This document shows, piece after piece, positions 35,756 through 44,697 of a stretch of DNA of 56,432 nt. Each line of letters opens with the position of its first letter. Positions within the stretch are counted from its first letter, which is position 1. The stretch is from Nitrospira sp. (GTDB lineage Bacteria > Nitrospirota > Nitrospiria > Nitrospirales > Nitrospiraceae). The notes under the pieces were generated by a model, which was given only the letters and a program-made list of their open reading frames with translations, was not told the DNA's origin and did not search any database. The position numbers and the translations under genes are program-made. The stretch spans positions 1 to 56,432 of the forward strand of contig JABFSU010000008.1 in the NCBI GenBank assembly GCA_013140455.1, read 5' to 3'.

Positions 35756-37783
35756 TTATTGCAAGCCGTCGCTGAACGGTTTGAGACACGCCAGTCCTTT
35801 GCCCGGCAGCCCAGTGGCGCCGACGGCCGGGAGCGTCTTCGTCAAATCGTCCGCCTTGCCGTCGAAATTCAGGTCCTGGACGGAGATCTGATCGCCGCGA
35901 TGGCCGTTGAAGACCTTCAATTCCGGATGGTCGAACGGCGCTTTTTCGCATCGTACCCGGTCGTCCGTCAATGATTTGATGAACGTCACGAGGTCGGTTT
36001 GCTCCTGGCCGCTGAGGCCAAGCGTGGTGATGTCGGGGTCGAGGTTGCTGTGGTTGCTCCCATGGCCCGTCGTATCGTTGTCGTTCGGGCCGCGGCGATC
36101 GCCGCCACGATTGTAGAAGGCCACGACTTGCTCCAGCGTGGACATGCCGCCGTTGTGCATGTAGGGCCCGGTCAACTCGGCGTTCCGAAGCGACGGGGTC
36201 TTGAACGCGCCGTCGACGGCGTCACGATGGTTCGGATCAGTGACCGGCGTACAGGGTTCAACCTCGAAGGTGCACGGATTGATCTGAAACGGATCGGGGA
36301 CGTTGTGCCCCGCGATCAGTTGTTTGAACTGCTTGGTGAACGACAGGGGATTCCCGAATGGATCGCCGGCGCCGACGCCGAGGTCGTCTCCCGTCGGGCG
36401 CGCTCCGATGTTATAGAAGCCGTTGTCATAGAGCGCTACGTGATTGTCGCCCATGCGCATGCGCTCGACAATGCCACCTTCCTGGAATTCTGCCTGTAAG
36501 CGGAAACCTGCGCCGGTCACATCGGGGCCCTTGTGGCAATTGACGCACTTGCCTTTCCCGATGAATACCTGCAGGCCCGCGATCTGTTGCGCCGTGAGCG
36601 CCGTCAGATCCGGCGGAGTCGCGGGGTTTCCGACGTAGCGATCGAACGGGGCGTCGTCGGATACCAAGGTCGATTCGTAGAGCATCACCGCCAGTCCCCA
36701 GAACATGGCGAAGTTCGTTTCCATTTGGGTGAAGCCGTCGGCAGAACGCCAGGCCGTATTGTTCCAATACTTGTCATGAAAGGCCTGTTGAATGAGGGCG
36801 CGATAGGAATGGACCGGTTTCAGGCCATGGCTGAGATCCGCGTAGGGGCCTAATACGCTGTCCGCCTGGTCGACCTTTTGGTTGGACAAGGCGCGAGGAA
36901 CAGAAAACAGTTTTCTTCCAATCAGCGGGATGGAGCGTCCTTCGCAGGACATTTCCATCGGACTGAGCAATGGACCGACCGCTTGTGACGCCAAGGCCGC
37001 ATTTTCCAGGTCCAGCACCGCCGCCGCGACCGAAGTCCCTTGCGACTCGAACACCCGCGCATTGACATCGCGGCGGCCCCAAATGCTTTGCCCGTTAAAA
37101 TGGTTGTTGGCGCGCCCGTCCCAGAAACTCCGGAACTGAAAAATAGCGTTGACGGTCGTCGGCGTGTTCCGCGGCTCGACCTTTCTCGTCAGTTTCGTGC
37201 CGACCTTGAACGGCGTCGTGCTGGCATCGGCCGTGCAGGCTTCGCTGTTTGATCCGAAGAAATCGATGAAGACTCCGGTAAAGGTGCCCTGAGACGAGGT
37301 GACGTCGTTCGTATCGAAGAGAATCGATGAATTGCGGTCCAGCGGATCGGACAGCGAGTGGAACGGGTAGTCGCCGGCCCGCATCGTGTAGTTCGGGCCC
37401 TTGCTGCCTGTTTTGGTGGGGTTGAAGAGCGTGTCCGGAGGCACCGCGCGCAAACCCGGGCTCAGCTGGTTCTTGATGCGATTGTCGGCGCCCGCATGGA
37501 AGTGGCAGCTGGCGCAGGCCTGGCCGTCGCTGCCCACTTGCTTATCCCAGAAGAAGGCTTTCCCCAGCGCGATCGCCACCGCGCGGTTCTTGACGACCGT
37601 ATCGAGCGCGGCCGGCAGCGGCGGCTGGACGCCTTTGAGAGAGAGGAGACGGTTGGGCTTTTCCGGAGCGATCGGAGGCGGGCAGGCTTCCTGGGCTACG
37701 CTGCTGCTGATCAAGGAGGTCAGTCCGATAATGAGTCCGGCGGCCACTCCTGGAAGAATTCTCGTGCGCAATAAAGTTCTCAT
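35756..37783 (-). CDS. Dihaem cytochrome c peroxidase / MauG-family protein
   Basis: Periplasmic 675-residue protein with a Sec signal (about 1-30). Haem sites are CASCH at 90-94 and CVNCH at 413-417. The second half has the family segment AFKTPSLRNAELTGPYMHNGGMSTLEQVVAFYN. It is about twice the length of simple bacterial cytochrome c peroxidases and belongs to the large dihaem class. Members either reduce H2O2 or oxidise protein residues, so the true reaction is not deducible here. It lies downstream of the SCO and multicopper oxidase genes within the type II secretion cluster. AAGAGGAATGAC precedes the ATG. Confidence 0.88.
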   Translation of the reverse strand: MRTLLRTRILPGVAAGLIIGLTSLISSSVAQEACPPPIAPEKPNRLLSLKGVQPPLPAALDTVVKNRAVAIALGKAFFWDKQVGSDGQACASCHFHAGADNRIKNQLSPGLRAVPPDTLFNPTKTGSKGPNYTMRAGDYPFHSLSDPLDRNSSILFDTNDVTSSQGTFTGVFIDFFGSNSEACTADASTTPFKVGTKLTRKVEPRNTPTTVNAIFQFRSFWDGRANNHFNGQSIWGRRDVNARVFESQGTSVAAAVLDLENAALASQAVGPLLSPMEMSCEGRSIPLIGRKLFSVPRALSNQKVDQADSVLGPYADLSHGLKPVHSYRALIQQAFHDKYWNNTAWRSADGFTQMETNFAMFWGLAVMLYESTLVSDDAPFDRYVGNPATPPDLTALTAQQIAGLQVFIGKGKCVNCHKGPDVTGAGFRLQAEFQEGGIVERMRMGDNHVALYDNGFYNIGARPTGDDLGVGAGDPFGNPLSFTKQFKQLIAGHNVPDPFQINPCTFEVEPCTPVTDPNHRDAVDGAFKTPSLRNAELTGPYMHNGGMSTLEQVVAFYNRGGDRRGPNDNDTTGHGSNHSNLDPDITTLGLSGQEQTDLVTFIKSLTDDRVRCEKAPFDHPELKVFNGHRGDQISVQDLNFDGKADDLTKTLPAVGATGLPGKGLACLKPFSDGLQ

Positions 37784-37898
37784 GTCATTCCTCTTGATGT
37801 TGTATCGCTCGATGTCGTTCCATCCGTGTGTGCTGGCAATTTCTCCAGGACGGCGCCTCCACCCCGTCGGGCACTCGGCTTCGGATTGATGAGCACCG

Positions 37899-38558
37899 CT
37901 AGGCCAGCGGAAGCGGCTTGGCCGGCCGGCTAATACCGTCCCACTTCCTCAACTTTTCCCGGTTGTCGTCCATCCATTGAACGTACTCGGCAATATCCAT
38001 TGCTCGCGACATCGCCGGGCAGCCCGCCCAGCGGTCCAGCTGGTCGTTTCCGTACAGGACGACGCCGATATGGCTCGCTTTGTCCTTGTCGACGACGGGG
38101 TTGGGATCGACAAATCCGAGCCGTCGGCGGATCAATTCCATGTCCTGCTCAGTCCCGCTCAGGAACGACCAGCCAGGTCCGATGTTGAATCGTTCCGAGT
38201 AGGCCTTGAGCACGGCGGGAGTGTCGTGCCGCGGGTCGAGCGTAATGGAATACATGAAAATGTCTTTCCCGACCCGCGGCGCCAGCGCCTTTTGCACCAA
38301 CGCGAGGTTGGCGGTCTGCAAAGGGCAGCTATCGGGACAGCTGGCGTACATGAAGTTAATGAGGACGTGCTTGCCCTTGATCAAGTCGTCGTAAAAACGG
38401 GCAGGTTGGTTCTGATGGGTGACGACCGGCACGTTCGGGATGCGGCGGCTTTCCTGTCCCCCCGGTGCCGGTGGGGTCCCGGCGATCGCCTGTCCCATCG
38501 CCAGCGCGGTCTGTGCGAGGGCCTGCAACGAGTCTTCGATAAATGAGCGTCGATTCAT
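37899..38558 (-). CDS. SCO1/SenC-type copper chaperone
   Basis: A 219-residue thioredoxin-fold protein. Copper ligands are Cys74 and Cys78 in the CPDSC motif and His163 in KASHIGVV. The N-terminus MNRRSFIEDSLQ resembles a twin-arginine signal but its hydrophobic part is weak, so the export route is uncertain. SCO proteins load copper into cytochrome oxidase or act as thiol reductases. Its position, 40 nt after the multicopper oxidase gene, suggests it matures that oxidase (inference). AAGGAGT lies 9 nt before the ATG. Confidence 0.9.
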   Translation of the reverse strand: MNRRSFIEDSLQALAQTALAMGQAIAGTPPAPGGQESRRIPNVPVVTHQNQPARFYDDLIKGKHVLINFMYASCPDSCPLQTANLALVQKALAPRVGKDIFMYSITLDPRHDTPAVLKAYSERFNIGPGWSFLSGTEQDMELIRRRLGFVDPNPVVDKDKASHIGVVLYGNDQLDRWAGCPAMSRAMDIAEYVQWMDDNREKLRKWDGISRPAKPLPLA

Positions 38559-38598
38559 AACGGCAGTACTCCTTCTTCCTGGGCGACGCCGGTCCGGT

Positions 38599-40218
38599 TT
38601 ACGGAACGATGTCGAACCGGACCATCATCGCGTGGTCTTCATGCACCGTATTGTGGCAGTGCATGACATAGCGTCCCGTGAAATCTCGGAATTGAATGTA
38701 GATTTGCACCTCGTCGTTGGGGCCCAGTTCGACGACGTCGTGCCGGCCGATTTCCTCAGGCTCAGGCGTTTGCCCGTTGCGCAACAGGATTTGAAATTCT
38801 TCAAAGTGGATGTGGATCGGGTGCGACCAGCCGCCGCCGGCGTTTCTGAGCGTCCACACTTCCGGCACGCCCTGCGGAATGGTCGCGACAGGCGCATCGG
38901 GGTTGTAGAATTGTCCGTTGATCGCCCAAGCTCCCTGTGTCCGCTCGAACGTAAACGTCCGGCGAGGCGTCGAGGCGGTGATGTTGATCGGCGGCAGCGA
39001 CCGCATCGAAAGCGGGAGCGGAGGAGAATCCGCCGCCTCCAAGTCGACATCGAACCGAAGCACCTGTGTGCCATGCTGGAGAATTGTGCCGGTCGGGCCG
39101 CGTCCATCGACCTGTTCGAGACGATTTTCTAAGAACACCCGGTCGCCGATTTGGTATTGGGAGAAGTCAATCACGATGTCGCGGCGTTGGGCCACGGCGA
39201 CACGGGCGCTCTCGACGGTGATCGGTCCCGGTAAGAGATTCCCGTCGGTGGCGATCAACTCGAAGCTCTTGCCGTCGCTGAGAAAGAATTCATAGAATCG
39301 TGAAGGCCCGCCATCCAACAGCCGGAAGCGATACTTCCGTCTGGCCACTTTCAAAAAGGGCTGGATAGCGCCGTTGACGGTGATCTTGTCCCCGAGGAAG
39401 CCGTCGAAGCTGAACTGGTCGAAGACGAGTTGTCCCGCCGCATCGAATGTCTTGTCGGCGAACACGAGCGGAACATCATATTGACCGCTCGGGAGCTTCA
39501 AGGCTTGCGGATTCGGATCTTGTTCGTTGCCGGTGTCTTTGTGATCGAAGAACAAGACGAACCCGGCCAGGCCGCGGTAGGCGTTCGGGGCGGTGAAGTC
39601 CTTGCGATGGTCGTGGTACCAGAGCGTGCCGAGCGCTTCCCGTTCGTCGTCGCCTGCATACTTGCCGCAGTAGTGATGGTCGCGGAATTCCCCAAAATTC
39701 ACAAAGCCGATATTAGGGTTCCCGTCGCTTTCCCAGGCCGTGTGGAAGTTGTGCATATGTGTAATGATCTGCGGGATGCCGAATCCGACGTGATCGGGGG
39801 GCAGCTCGTTGTGGATACGGATGAGAAAGGGGGCTCCGTACCTGCCCGTGATCGTAGGGCCCGGGAAGATCCCGTTGTAGCCCCAAATCTTTGTCAGTGG
39901 CAGGTCCGGGTGAAAGGAATGCAATGCTTCCCTGACCCGGATTTCGTAATAGTGGATCGGCGGATACTCTGAATACCGTTGATGGTTGCCCGGCACAGGC
40001 GACGGGTCCAATTGGGCCGGCGGCACCGGCTGCAAGACGGGCGGCATCGGCAGCGCATGGACAAACGGCGTGGTCGGCGGGCTGACAGCCGGGATGTCCG
40101 GAGGACACGCCGGAGGAGTCTGCGAGGAGGCCGACCTGATGCCCTGTACGCCTCCGCTGATCAGCGCGGCTCCGCCGGTGATGAATCCCCATTTCAAGAA
40201 ATCTCGCTTGTTGATCAT
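38599..40218 (-). CDS. Multicopper oxidase (three-domain, Tat-exported)
   Basis: A 539-residue oxidase that would couple one-electron oxidation of a substrate to O2 reduction. The Tat-type signal NKRDFLKWGFITGGAALISGG is present, with KR in place of RR. All four copper motifs are in order: HMH at 154-156, HDH at 202-204, HPIHIH near 480, and HCHNTVHEDHAMM at 520-532 (type 1 Cys521 and axial Met). Relatives include CotA, bilirubin oxidases and phenoxazinone synthase; manganese oxidation is also known in this superfamily. Substrate cannot be told. ATG 40218 has GGGAGG 7 nt upstream. It sits between gspD and the SCO gene in one transcription direction, so it is a natural candidate for a type II secretion substrate. 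Confidence 0.92.
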   Translation of the reverse strand: MINKRDFLKWGFITGGAALISGGVQGIRSASSQTPPACPPDIPAVSPPTTPFVHALPMPPVLQPVPPAQLDPSPVPGNHQRYSEYPPIHYYEIRVREALHSFHPDLPLTKIWGYNGIFPGPTITGRYGAPFLIRIHNELPPDHVGFGIPQIITHMHNFHTAWESDGNPNIGFVNFGEFRDHHYCGKYAGDDEREALGTLWYHDHRKDFTAPNAYRGLAGFVLFFDHKDTGNEQDPNPQALKLPSGQYDVPLVFADKTFDAAGQLVFDQFSFDGFLGDKITVNGAIQPFLKVARRKYRFRLLDGGPSRFYEFFLSDGKSFELIATDGNLLPGPITVESARVAVAQRRDIVIDFSQYQIGDRVFLENRLEQVDGRGPTGTILQHGTQVLRFDVDLEAADSPPLPLSMRSLPPINITASTPRRTFTFERTQGAWAINGQFYNPDAPVATIPQGVPEVWTLRNAGGGWSHPIHIHFEEFQILLRNGQTPEPEEIGRHDVVELGPNDEVQIYIQFRDFTGRYVMHCHNTVHEDHAMMVRFDIVP

Positions 40219-40648
40219 GTCACATCCTCCCAAGGAACCAATGTCGTTCTAATCGACGTGCCGGATTCAGTTCTTCGTGATGGCCGTTCTTCTTGTCCTG
40301 CATGCCGCCGCTGTTGCAAAGTTGGTGCTAGGTGGCAGGACGCGTGAATCACGGCTATTTCATGTGACGGCACGGGGCGCACCGTTCCGGTGTAAAAAAA
40401 TGTGTCACACCCCGAGTGCGACTTGGACGGTGGGCGCGGACCCTGTGACGAGAGACCTCGCTGGTCTGCGACCTCGCGCGCGGTCGACGCACGCAGGAAT
40501 TGCTTTGGAAAACAGCAATCTGAATTCGACTGCGGAGGAGGACGTGTGAGGAGACGCCGCCGGCCTGGGACGGTGGGGAGCGCAAGAAACTGGAAGACCG
40601 TCAAAGATTGTTACAGCACGCGTCTGTGCGCCTGCCGTCCGATGTGTC
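40219..40648. other. Intergenic region between gspD and the multicopper oxidase gene
   Basis: About 430 bases without a supportable gene; the overlapping frames look like noise. It is long enough to carry its own promoter for the oxidase-SCO-peroxidase group, and one sigma-54-like site is seen in it (40315-40330, minus strand). Confidence 0.6.
40315..40330 (-). promoter_or_regulatory. Candidate sigma-54-like promoter of the multicopper oxidase gene
   Basis: Read on the minus strand the sequence is TAGCACCAACTTTGCA. It matches the -24/-12 pattern TGGCAC-N5-TTGCA except that the first G of the GG is A. It would start transcription near 40303, about 85 nt before the oxidase ATG. The G-to-A change is at a highly conserved base, so activity is doubtful. 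A sigma-54 regulator gene lies 2.8 kb away. Confidence 0.3.
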
Positions 40649-42283
40649 TCAGGGCTGGGGCTCTTTTCGGACTGAGGGAGTCAGGCGTTCGAGGATTTCT
40701 TGCTTCAGCCTGGTCGGTTCCTCGATTCGATTCTCCCGCTGCAGCATCAGCAATTCGTCGGCCTTTCTCTGATTGAGCGCCGTCACATCCTGATGGTCTT
40801 TGAGGATGTGCGGCGTCAGGAACACGAGTAGGCTGAGCTTTTCGACTTGCCTGGTTTGAGACTTGAACAACCATCCGAGCAAGGGGATGTCTCCGAGCAG
40901 CGGGATCTTCGATTCGCTGATAGAGAGGTTATCCCTCACGAGGCCCCCGATCACGACCGTTTGCCGGTCATGGGCGATCGTCGTGGTTTCCATCGCCCGC
41001 TTGGTGGTCGTCGGTCCCACGGGAACGGTCGCGTTGCCCGATCCGATGGTTTGGGCGACGTTTTCCGAGATGGCTGTGATTTCTTGCTTGATCTCCATTC
41101 GAATCAAGTCGTTGTCCAGCACTTGCGGGGTGAGTTCGAGGGTGACGCCGACATCTTTCCGCTCGATCGTGACGAGCGTCCCTCCCGTAATCCCTTGGGA
41201 CTGTCCGGTCGGAAACGGCCGATTCTCACCGACGACCATTTTGGCTTTCTGATTGTCCGAGGCCATCACTTGCGGGGTGGACAAAATATTGGTGTCGGAG
41301 AGGTTCATCAGAAAGTTCAGAAAGGCTCTCACGTTGACCGTATTGAGCACTGTCAGGGCTCCTCCTGAAGAGGCGCCGGCGGCCGTCCCGCCGATGGTTT
41401 GCGCCAGCGCGGCAAGATCTTCAGGCGCTCGATTCACCCCGGCGACGCCTTGGACGGACCCTCGCTGCCCCGCCGCAATCACCTGCGCGGGATCGGTGCC
41501 GATCTGGCGCAATCGGTCGACGGACACCTCCAGGATCACGGCTTCCACGAACACCTGGCTGCGCGGCGTGTCCAGCGAGTGAAGGACCGATTGCAGTTTG
41601 GCATAGGACAATTTCGTCGCCGTGATGACGACGGAGTTGGTGGCTTTGTCGGCGAGCACTTGAATCGGCCCGTCGAATTCCCCTGCCGGCCGCATGAGCG
41701 GCCGGGCGCCCGGCACCTGCGGAGAGGCCTGCGCCTTGGTCGCCAGCGTGGTCAAAATTGCGGCCACTTCTCCCGCGTTGGCATGGTGCAGCTTGTAGAC
41801 AAACACGCCCCGCTCCGACGGCACGTCGGCCAGATAGACGATTTGAACGATGTTGCCCATGGGGACGGTCGTCAGCCGGTTGACGGCCAGCGTGGCCAGA
41901 AACATGTTGTACGCCTGCTCGACGGTCACCATGTCGGGAGAATACAGCGTGATTTTGCCCATGGCTTTCTTGACTGTGTCGTCGATGACGAAGTTCTTGC
42001 GCGTCAGATCGCTCATGAATTTGACGAAGACCGGGAACTCCACTTCGGTGAAATCGATCTTGGCTCGTCCGGTCCCGGCGGCGCCGTTCTCCGCGCGCGA
42101 GGCCTCCGGCCATGCGGCGCCAAGGGTCAGGAAAAAAGTCAGGAAGAGGAGCAGCGGAGCGGCGAGGCTCCAGGCGACTGGCCGATCAGCGTTGCGCGTG
42201 TGACGCGCGGCGCCGTCGGCGGCATGAGGGCGGCGAAGGCCGGCGTGATCGTGCCTGCGGAACGTGGGTCGGCGTGGGTTCAT
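40649..42283 (-). CDS. gspD: Type II secretion secretin GspD
   Basis: Outer-membrane channel of 544 residues, shorter than the common 650. A long N-terminal extension precedes a hydrophobic signal (SLAAPLLLFLTFFLTLGAAW). The N0-like domain has KIDFTEVEFPVFVKFMSDLTRKNFVID. One or two N domains follow (VFVYKLHHANAGEVAAIL; QVLADKATNSVVITAT). The secretin core has STPQVMASDNQKAKMVVGENRPF, VGVTLELTPQV, VVIGGLVRDN and LLGDIPLLGWLFKS. At least one N domain fewer than usual. The ATG overlaps the gspC stop (ATGA). Confidence 0.93.
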   Translation of the reverse strand: MNPRRPTFRRHDHAGLRRPHAADGAARHTRNADRPVAWSLAAPLLLFLTFFLTLGAAWPEASRAENGAAGTGRAKIDFTEVEFPVFVKFMSDLTRKNFVIDDTVKKAMGKITLYSPDMVTVEQAYNMFLATLAVNRLTTVPMGNIVQIVYLADVPSERGVFVYKLHHANAGEVAAILTTLATKAQASPQVPGARPLMRPAGEFDGPIQVLADKATNSVVITATKLSYAKLQSVLHSLDTPRSQVFVEAVILEVSVDRLRQIGTDPAQVIAAGQRGSVQGVAGVNRAPEDLAALAQTIGGTAAGASSGGALTVLNTVNVRAFLNFLMNLSDTNILSTPQVMASDNQKAKMVVGENRPFPTGQSQGITGGTLVTIERKDVGVTLELTPQVLDNDLIRMEIKQEITAISENVAQTIGSGNATVPVGPTTTKRAMETTTIAHDRQTVVIGGLVRDNLSISESKIPLLGDIPLLGWLFKSQTRQVEKLSLLVFLTPHILKDHQDVTALNQRKADELLMLQRENRIEEPTRLKQEILERLTPSVRKEPQP

Positions 42284-42819
42284 CGTGCCTCTCGCGGTTG
42301 GGGGGGCGCGGTTGTCAGCGCCGGTACGTCGAGTTTCGGGCTCGCGGAAGCGAGCCATTCTTCCTGCCGTCCTTCTCGAATCAGGATGCGCTCATTCTGA
42401 ATATCCGCCAGTTCACCGATCTGAAAGATTCGTTCGCGCACGCGGAAGAGCCCCTGCTTTTTGCTGGTGAGATCTTCGACGATGGCGACGCCGCTCCCGT
42501 GTTCTCGCTGCACGGTTCCGATCAGACTGAGCTTTCGCGAGAGATTCAGCCCTCCCTCCACTCGAACCCCGGGTTGCGCGCCGTCCGCGACCGGGAGGGG
42601 CTCCGGGGTAACGGGGAACAATTTGCGGCTGAGGATGGCCTCCGCGTGTTTCCGCGCGCGCGCCGGCTCCGCGTTTCGCGCCTCCGGTCCTGCGGCTGCC
42701 GGTGTGTCCGCCGGCGCGGTTTCAATCGGAGCGCGGTGAAACCGCTGGACCGCGCCGTGCGCGAGCAGCCCGCCGACGGCGCAGGCAATGATGATCTGAA
42801 GGCTTCGATAGCGAGTCAT
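42280..42819 (-). CDS. gspC: Type II secretion protein GspC
   Basis: A 179-residue inner-membrane protein that bridges to GspD. One N-terminal helix (LQIIIACAVGGLLAHGAV) is followed by a linker and an HR domain (LSLIGTVQREHGSGVAIVEDL...GLFRVRERI). No PDZ domain is present, so it is a short GspC. It is the first gene of the cluster. ATG 42819 is preferred; GTG 42837 is also in frame. Neither has a strong ribosome site. Confidence 0.82.
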   Translation of the reverse strand: MTRYRSLQIIIACAVGGLLAHGAVQRFHRAPIETAPADTPAAAGPEARNAEPARARKHAEAILSRKLFPVTPEPLPVADGAQPGVRVEGGLNLSRKLSLIGTVQREHGSGVAIVEDLTSKKQGLFRVRERIFQIGELADIQNERILIREGRQEEWLASASPKLDVPALTTAPPQPREAR

Positions 42820-43119
42820 CTTTAATTGCGTCGTCACACGAAATTGCGAGCTGCCGGTCTTGTCTCTCTCACGATCTCCACGTGACGGCAGACGTTTGCC
42901 GCAGTGTATGCGCGTCGGGCGCCCTCGCGACAGTCTTCAGAAGGATGGGTTCCCCCTTCGAAAGAAGGGCCTACGAATGGCTGATTGCCGATGCCGAAAG
43001 TGCAGGCTTATGGTGGGTTCCGAAGCAACGGGCCCGGCGGACGAGCGAGGCCGATGGTGAAATCTTTTAGATCGCACAAGGTTTATCGCACACAGTTCAA
43101 GGGGGGAGCGCACGGTATT
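42820..43119. other. Divergent intergenic region between gspC and the sigma-54 regulator
   Basis: About 300 bases separating two diverging genes, so it should hold promoters for both. A small hairpin CCCTTC-GAAA-GAAGGG lies near 42953-42968. No GG-N10-GC site fits either direction. Short frames here look like noise. Confidence 0.5.
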
Positions 43120-44508
43120 ATGAAAGCACAGCACATGAGCGAGCTGCCGGTCAGAGTCGTGATGATCGAAGCCTCGGAGTCTTTGTGTGAGCAGGTTCAC
43201 CAAGGTGTGCGCGAGGTCTGCCATGTCGAATGGGGAACCGTACCCGCGGACGTCCTCCGGCTGGTCAGGGCGGTGGCCCCGCACATCGCGCTGCTCGACG
43301 CCGATCTGTTCAAGACGCCGGAGGGGTTCGGCGAGGCGGCGCGCGTCATTCAGGAACTCAAGCGCCTGCAGCCCGCGCTCAAAATTATTTGCACCAGCGG
43401 AGCCGGGATGGAATGCGCGCGGGCCGTCGCGCCGCTCGGCGTCTACGATGTGGTGACCAAGCCGGTCGAGGCCGGCATTCTCGTCCGGCTGATTCGCAGA
43501 GCCTGCTGGCTCTCTGCGGCGGAGTGCCATGGCGGCGCCGCCCATCGCGCGCCGGCGTCCGAGGCCTCCGAAGCCTCCGAAGAGATGATCGGCACCGGTG
43601 AAGGCATTCGACGGGTCTTCACCGCGATCAGAAAGGTCGCCACGACCGATCTGCCCGTGCTGATTACCGGAGAGAGCGGCACCGGGAAGGAATTGACGGC
43701 CAAGGCGATCCACGAGCGGAGCGGTCGCAAGGACCACCCCTTCGTCGCCATCAACTGCGGAGCCATTCCAGACACCCTCATCGAGTCGGAGCTCTTCGGG
43801 CATGAACGCGGCGCCTTCACCGGGGCCGTGCAGCAAAAGAAAGGCAAGGTCGAAGCGGCTCAAGGCGGGACGTTGTTTCTCGACGAAATCGGAGAAGTGC
43901 CCATTGCCCTCCAAGTGAAACTGCTGCGCTTTCTTCAGGAGCATCGTTTCGAACGGGTCGGTGGCCGCCAGGCCATCACGATCGACGTGCGCGTGATCGC
44001 CGCGACGAACGTGAATCTGAAAGACGCCATCGCGCGGGGCCGTTTCCGGGAGGATCTCTACTACCGCTTGGCGGTCATGCACATTCATCTTCCTCCGCTC
44101 CGGGATCGCAACGGGGACGTGCTGCTCATGGCGTCGGTCTTCCTCAGCCAGCTTGCGCACCAGCAGGGCAAGCGGGTCAAAGGATTTTCAGACGACGCCA
44201 TTCGCGCCATGAAAGCGTATCCCTGGCCGGGGAACGTCCGCGAGTTGCTGAACAAGTTGCGCCGCGGTGTGGTCATGGCTGAGGGGCCGTATGTGACGGC
44301 GAGGGATTTGGAGCTTTCCACGGGGGAAGAGGCCGTCTCACCGGAACCCTTAGGCCGTCTGCGAGAAAAGATCGAAGTCGATTTCCTCTCGCAGGCATTG
44401 GCTCGCCATCACGGCAACCTGAGCAAGGTGGCGCGGGATCTGGAAATCAGCCGGCCGACGTTGTATCGCCGGTTGCAACGGTATGGATTAGTCCGGAGAC
44501 CCGAGTAA
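43120..44508 (+). CDS. Sigma-54-dependent response regulator
   Basis: A 462-residue NtrC-type activator. Residues about 9-130 form a receiver domain with acceptor Asp60 (IALLDADLF), Thr92 and Lys114 (VTKPV). The acidic pocket is reduced (MIEASES, where most read DD). Residues about 155-385 are the AAA+ domain: Walker A GESGTGKE (184-191), GAFTGA loop (231-236) that contacts sigma-54, and Walker B TLFLDEIGE. The C-terminus is a Fis-type helix-turn-helix (GNLSKVARDLEISRPTLYRRL). Close in pattern to the PrsR group of exopolysaccharide regulators. ATG 43120 follows GGGGGGAG. The sigma-54 promoter 144 bp after its stop is its probable target. Confidence 0.92.
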   Translation: MKAQHMSELPVRVVMIEASESLCEQVHQGVREVCHVEWGTVPADVLRLVRAVAPHIALLDADLFKTPEGFGEAARVIQELKRLQPALKIICTSGAGMECARAVAPLGVYDVVTKPVEAGILVRLIRRACWLSAAECHGGAAHRAPASEASEASEEMIGTGEGIRRVFTAIRKVATTDLPVLITGESGTGKELTAKAIHERSGRKDHPFVAINCGAIPDTLIESELFGHERGAFTGAVQQKKGKVEAAQGGTLFLDEIGEVPIALQVKLLRFLQEHRFERVGGRQAITIDVRVIAATNVNLKDAIARGRFREDLYYRLAVMHIHLPPLRDRNGDVLLMASVFLSQLAHQQGKRVKGFSDDAIRAMKAYPWPGNVRELLNKLRRGVVMAEGPYVTARDLELSTGEEAVSPEPLGRLREKIEVDFLSQALARHHGNLSKVARDLEISRPTLYRRLQRYGLVRRPE

Positions 44509-44650
44509 GGGTGCACGGGCCGGTCCGTGTGTCACGGCGTGATGCGCAGGGGCGCGTTCCAGCGGTACAGAACGTTACAGCCAGCGGCGGTGTCGAGGGG
44601 CAGCTGTCGCAGACCGGCGGAAATAGACGAGTTTTTCCCGTGAGGCCGCA

Positions 44651-44666
44651 CGGCACCGTATTTGCG
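44651..44666 (+). promoter_or_regulatory. Sigma-54 promoter of the amyloid-like operon
   Basis: The sequence CGGCACCGTATTTGCG has GG at 44652-44653 and GC at 44664-44665 with ten bases between, matching TGGCAC-N5-TTGCW in all but the first and last base. Transcription should begin near 44677, giving a leader of about 20 nt before the ATG at 44698. The gene just upstream encodes a sigma-54 activator with an intact GAFTGA loop. Confidence 0.8.
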
Positions 44667-44697
44667 AAGTGCCGGATACATTCGGCGAAGGGCAGGA

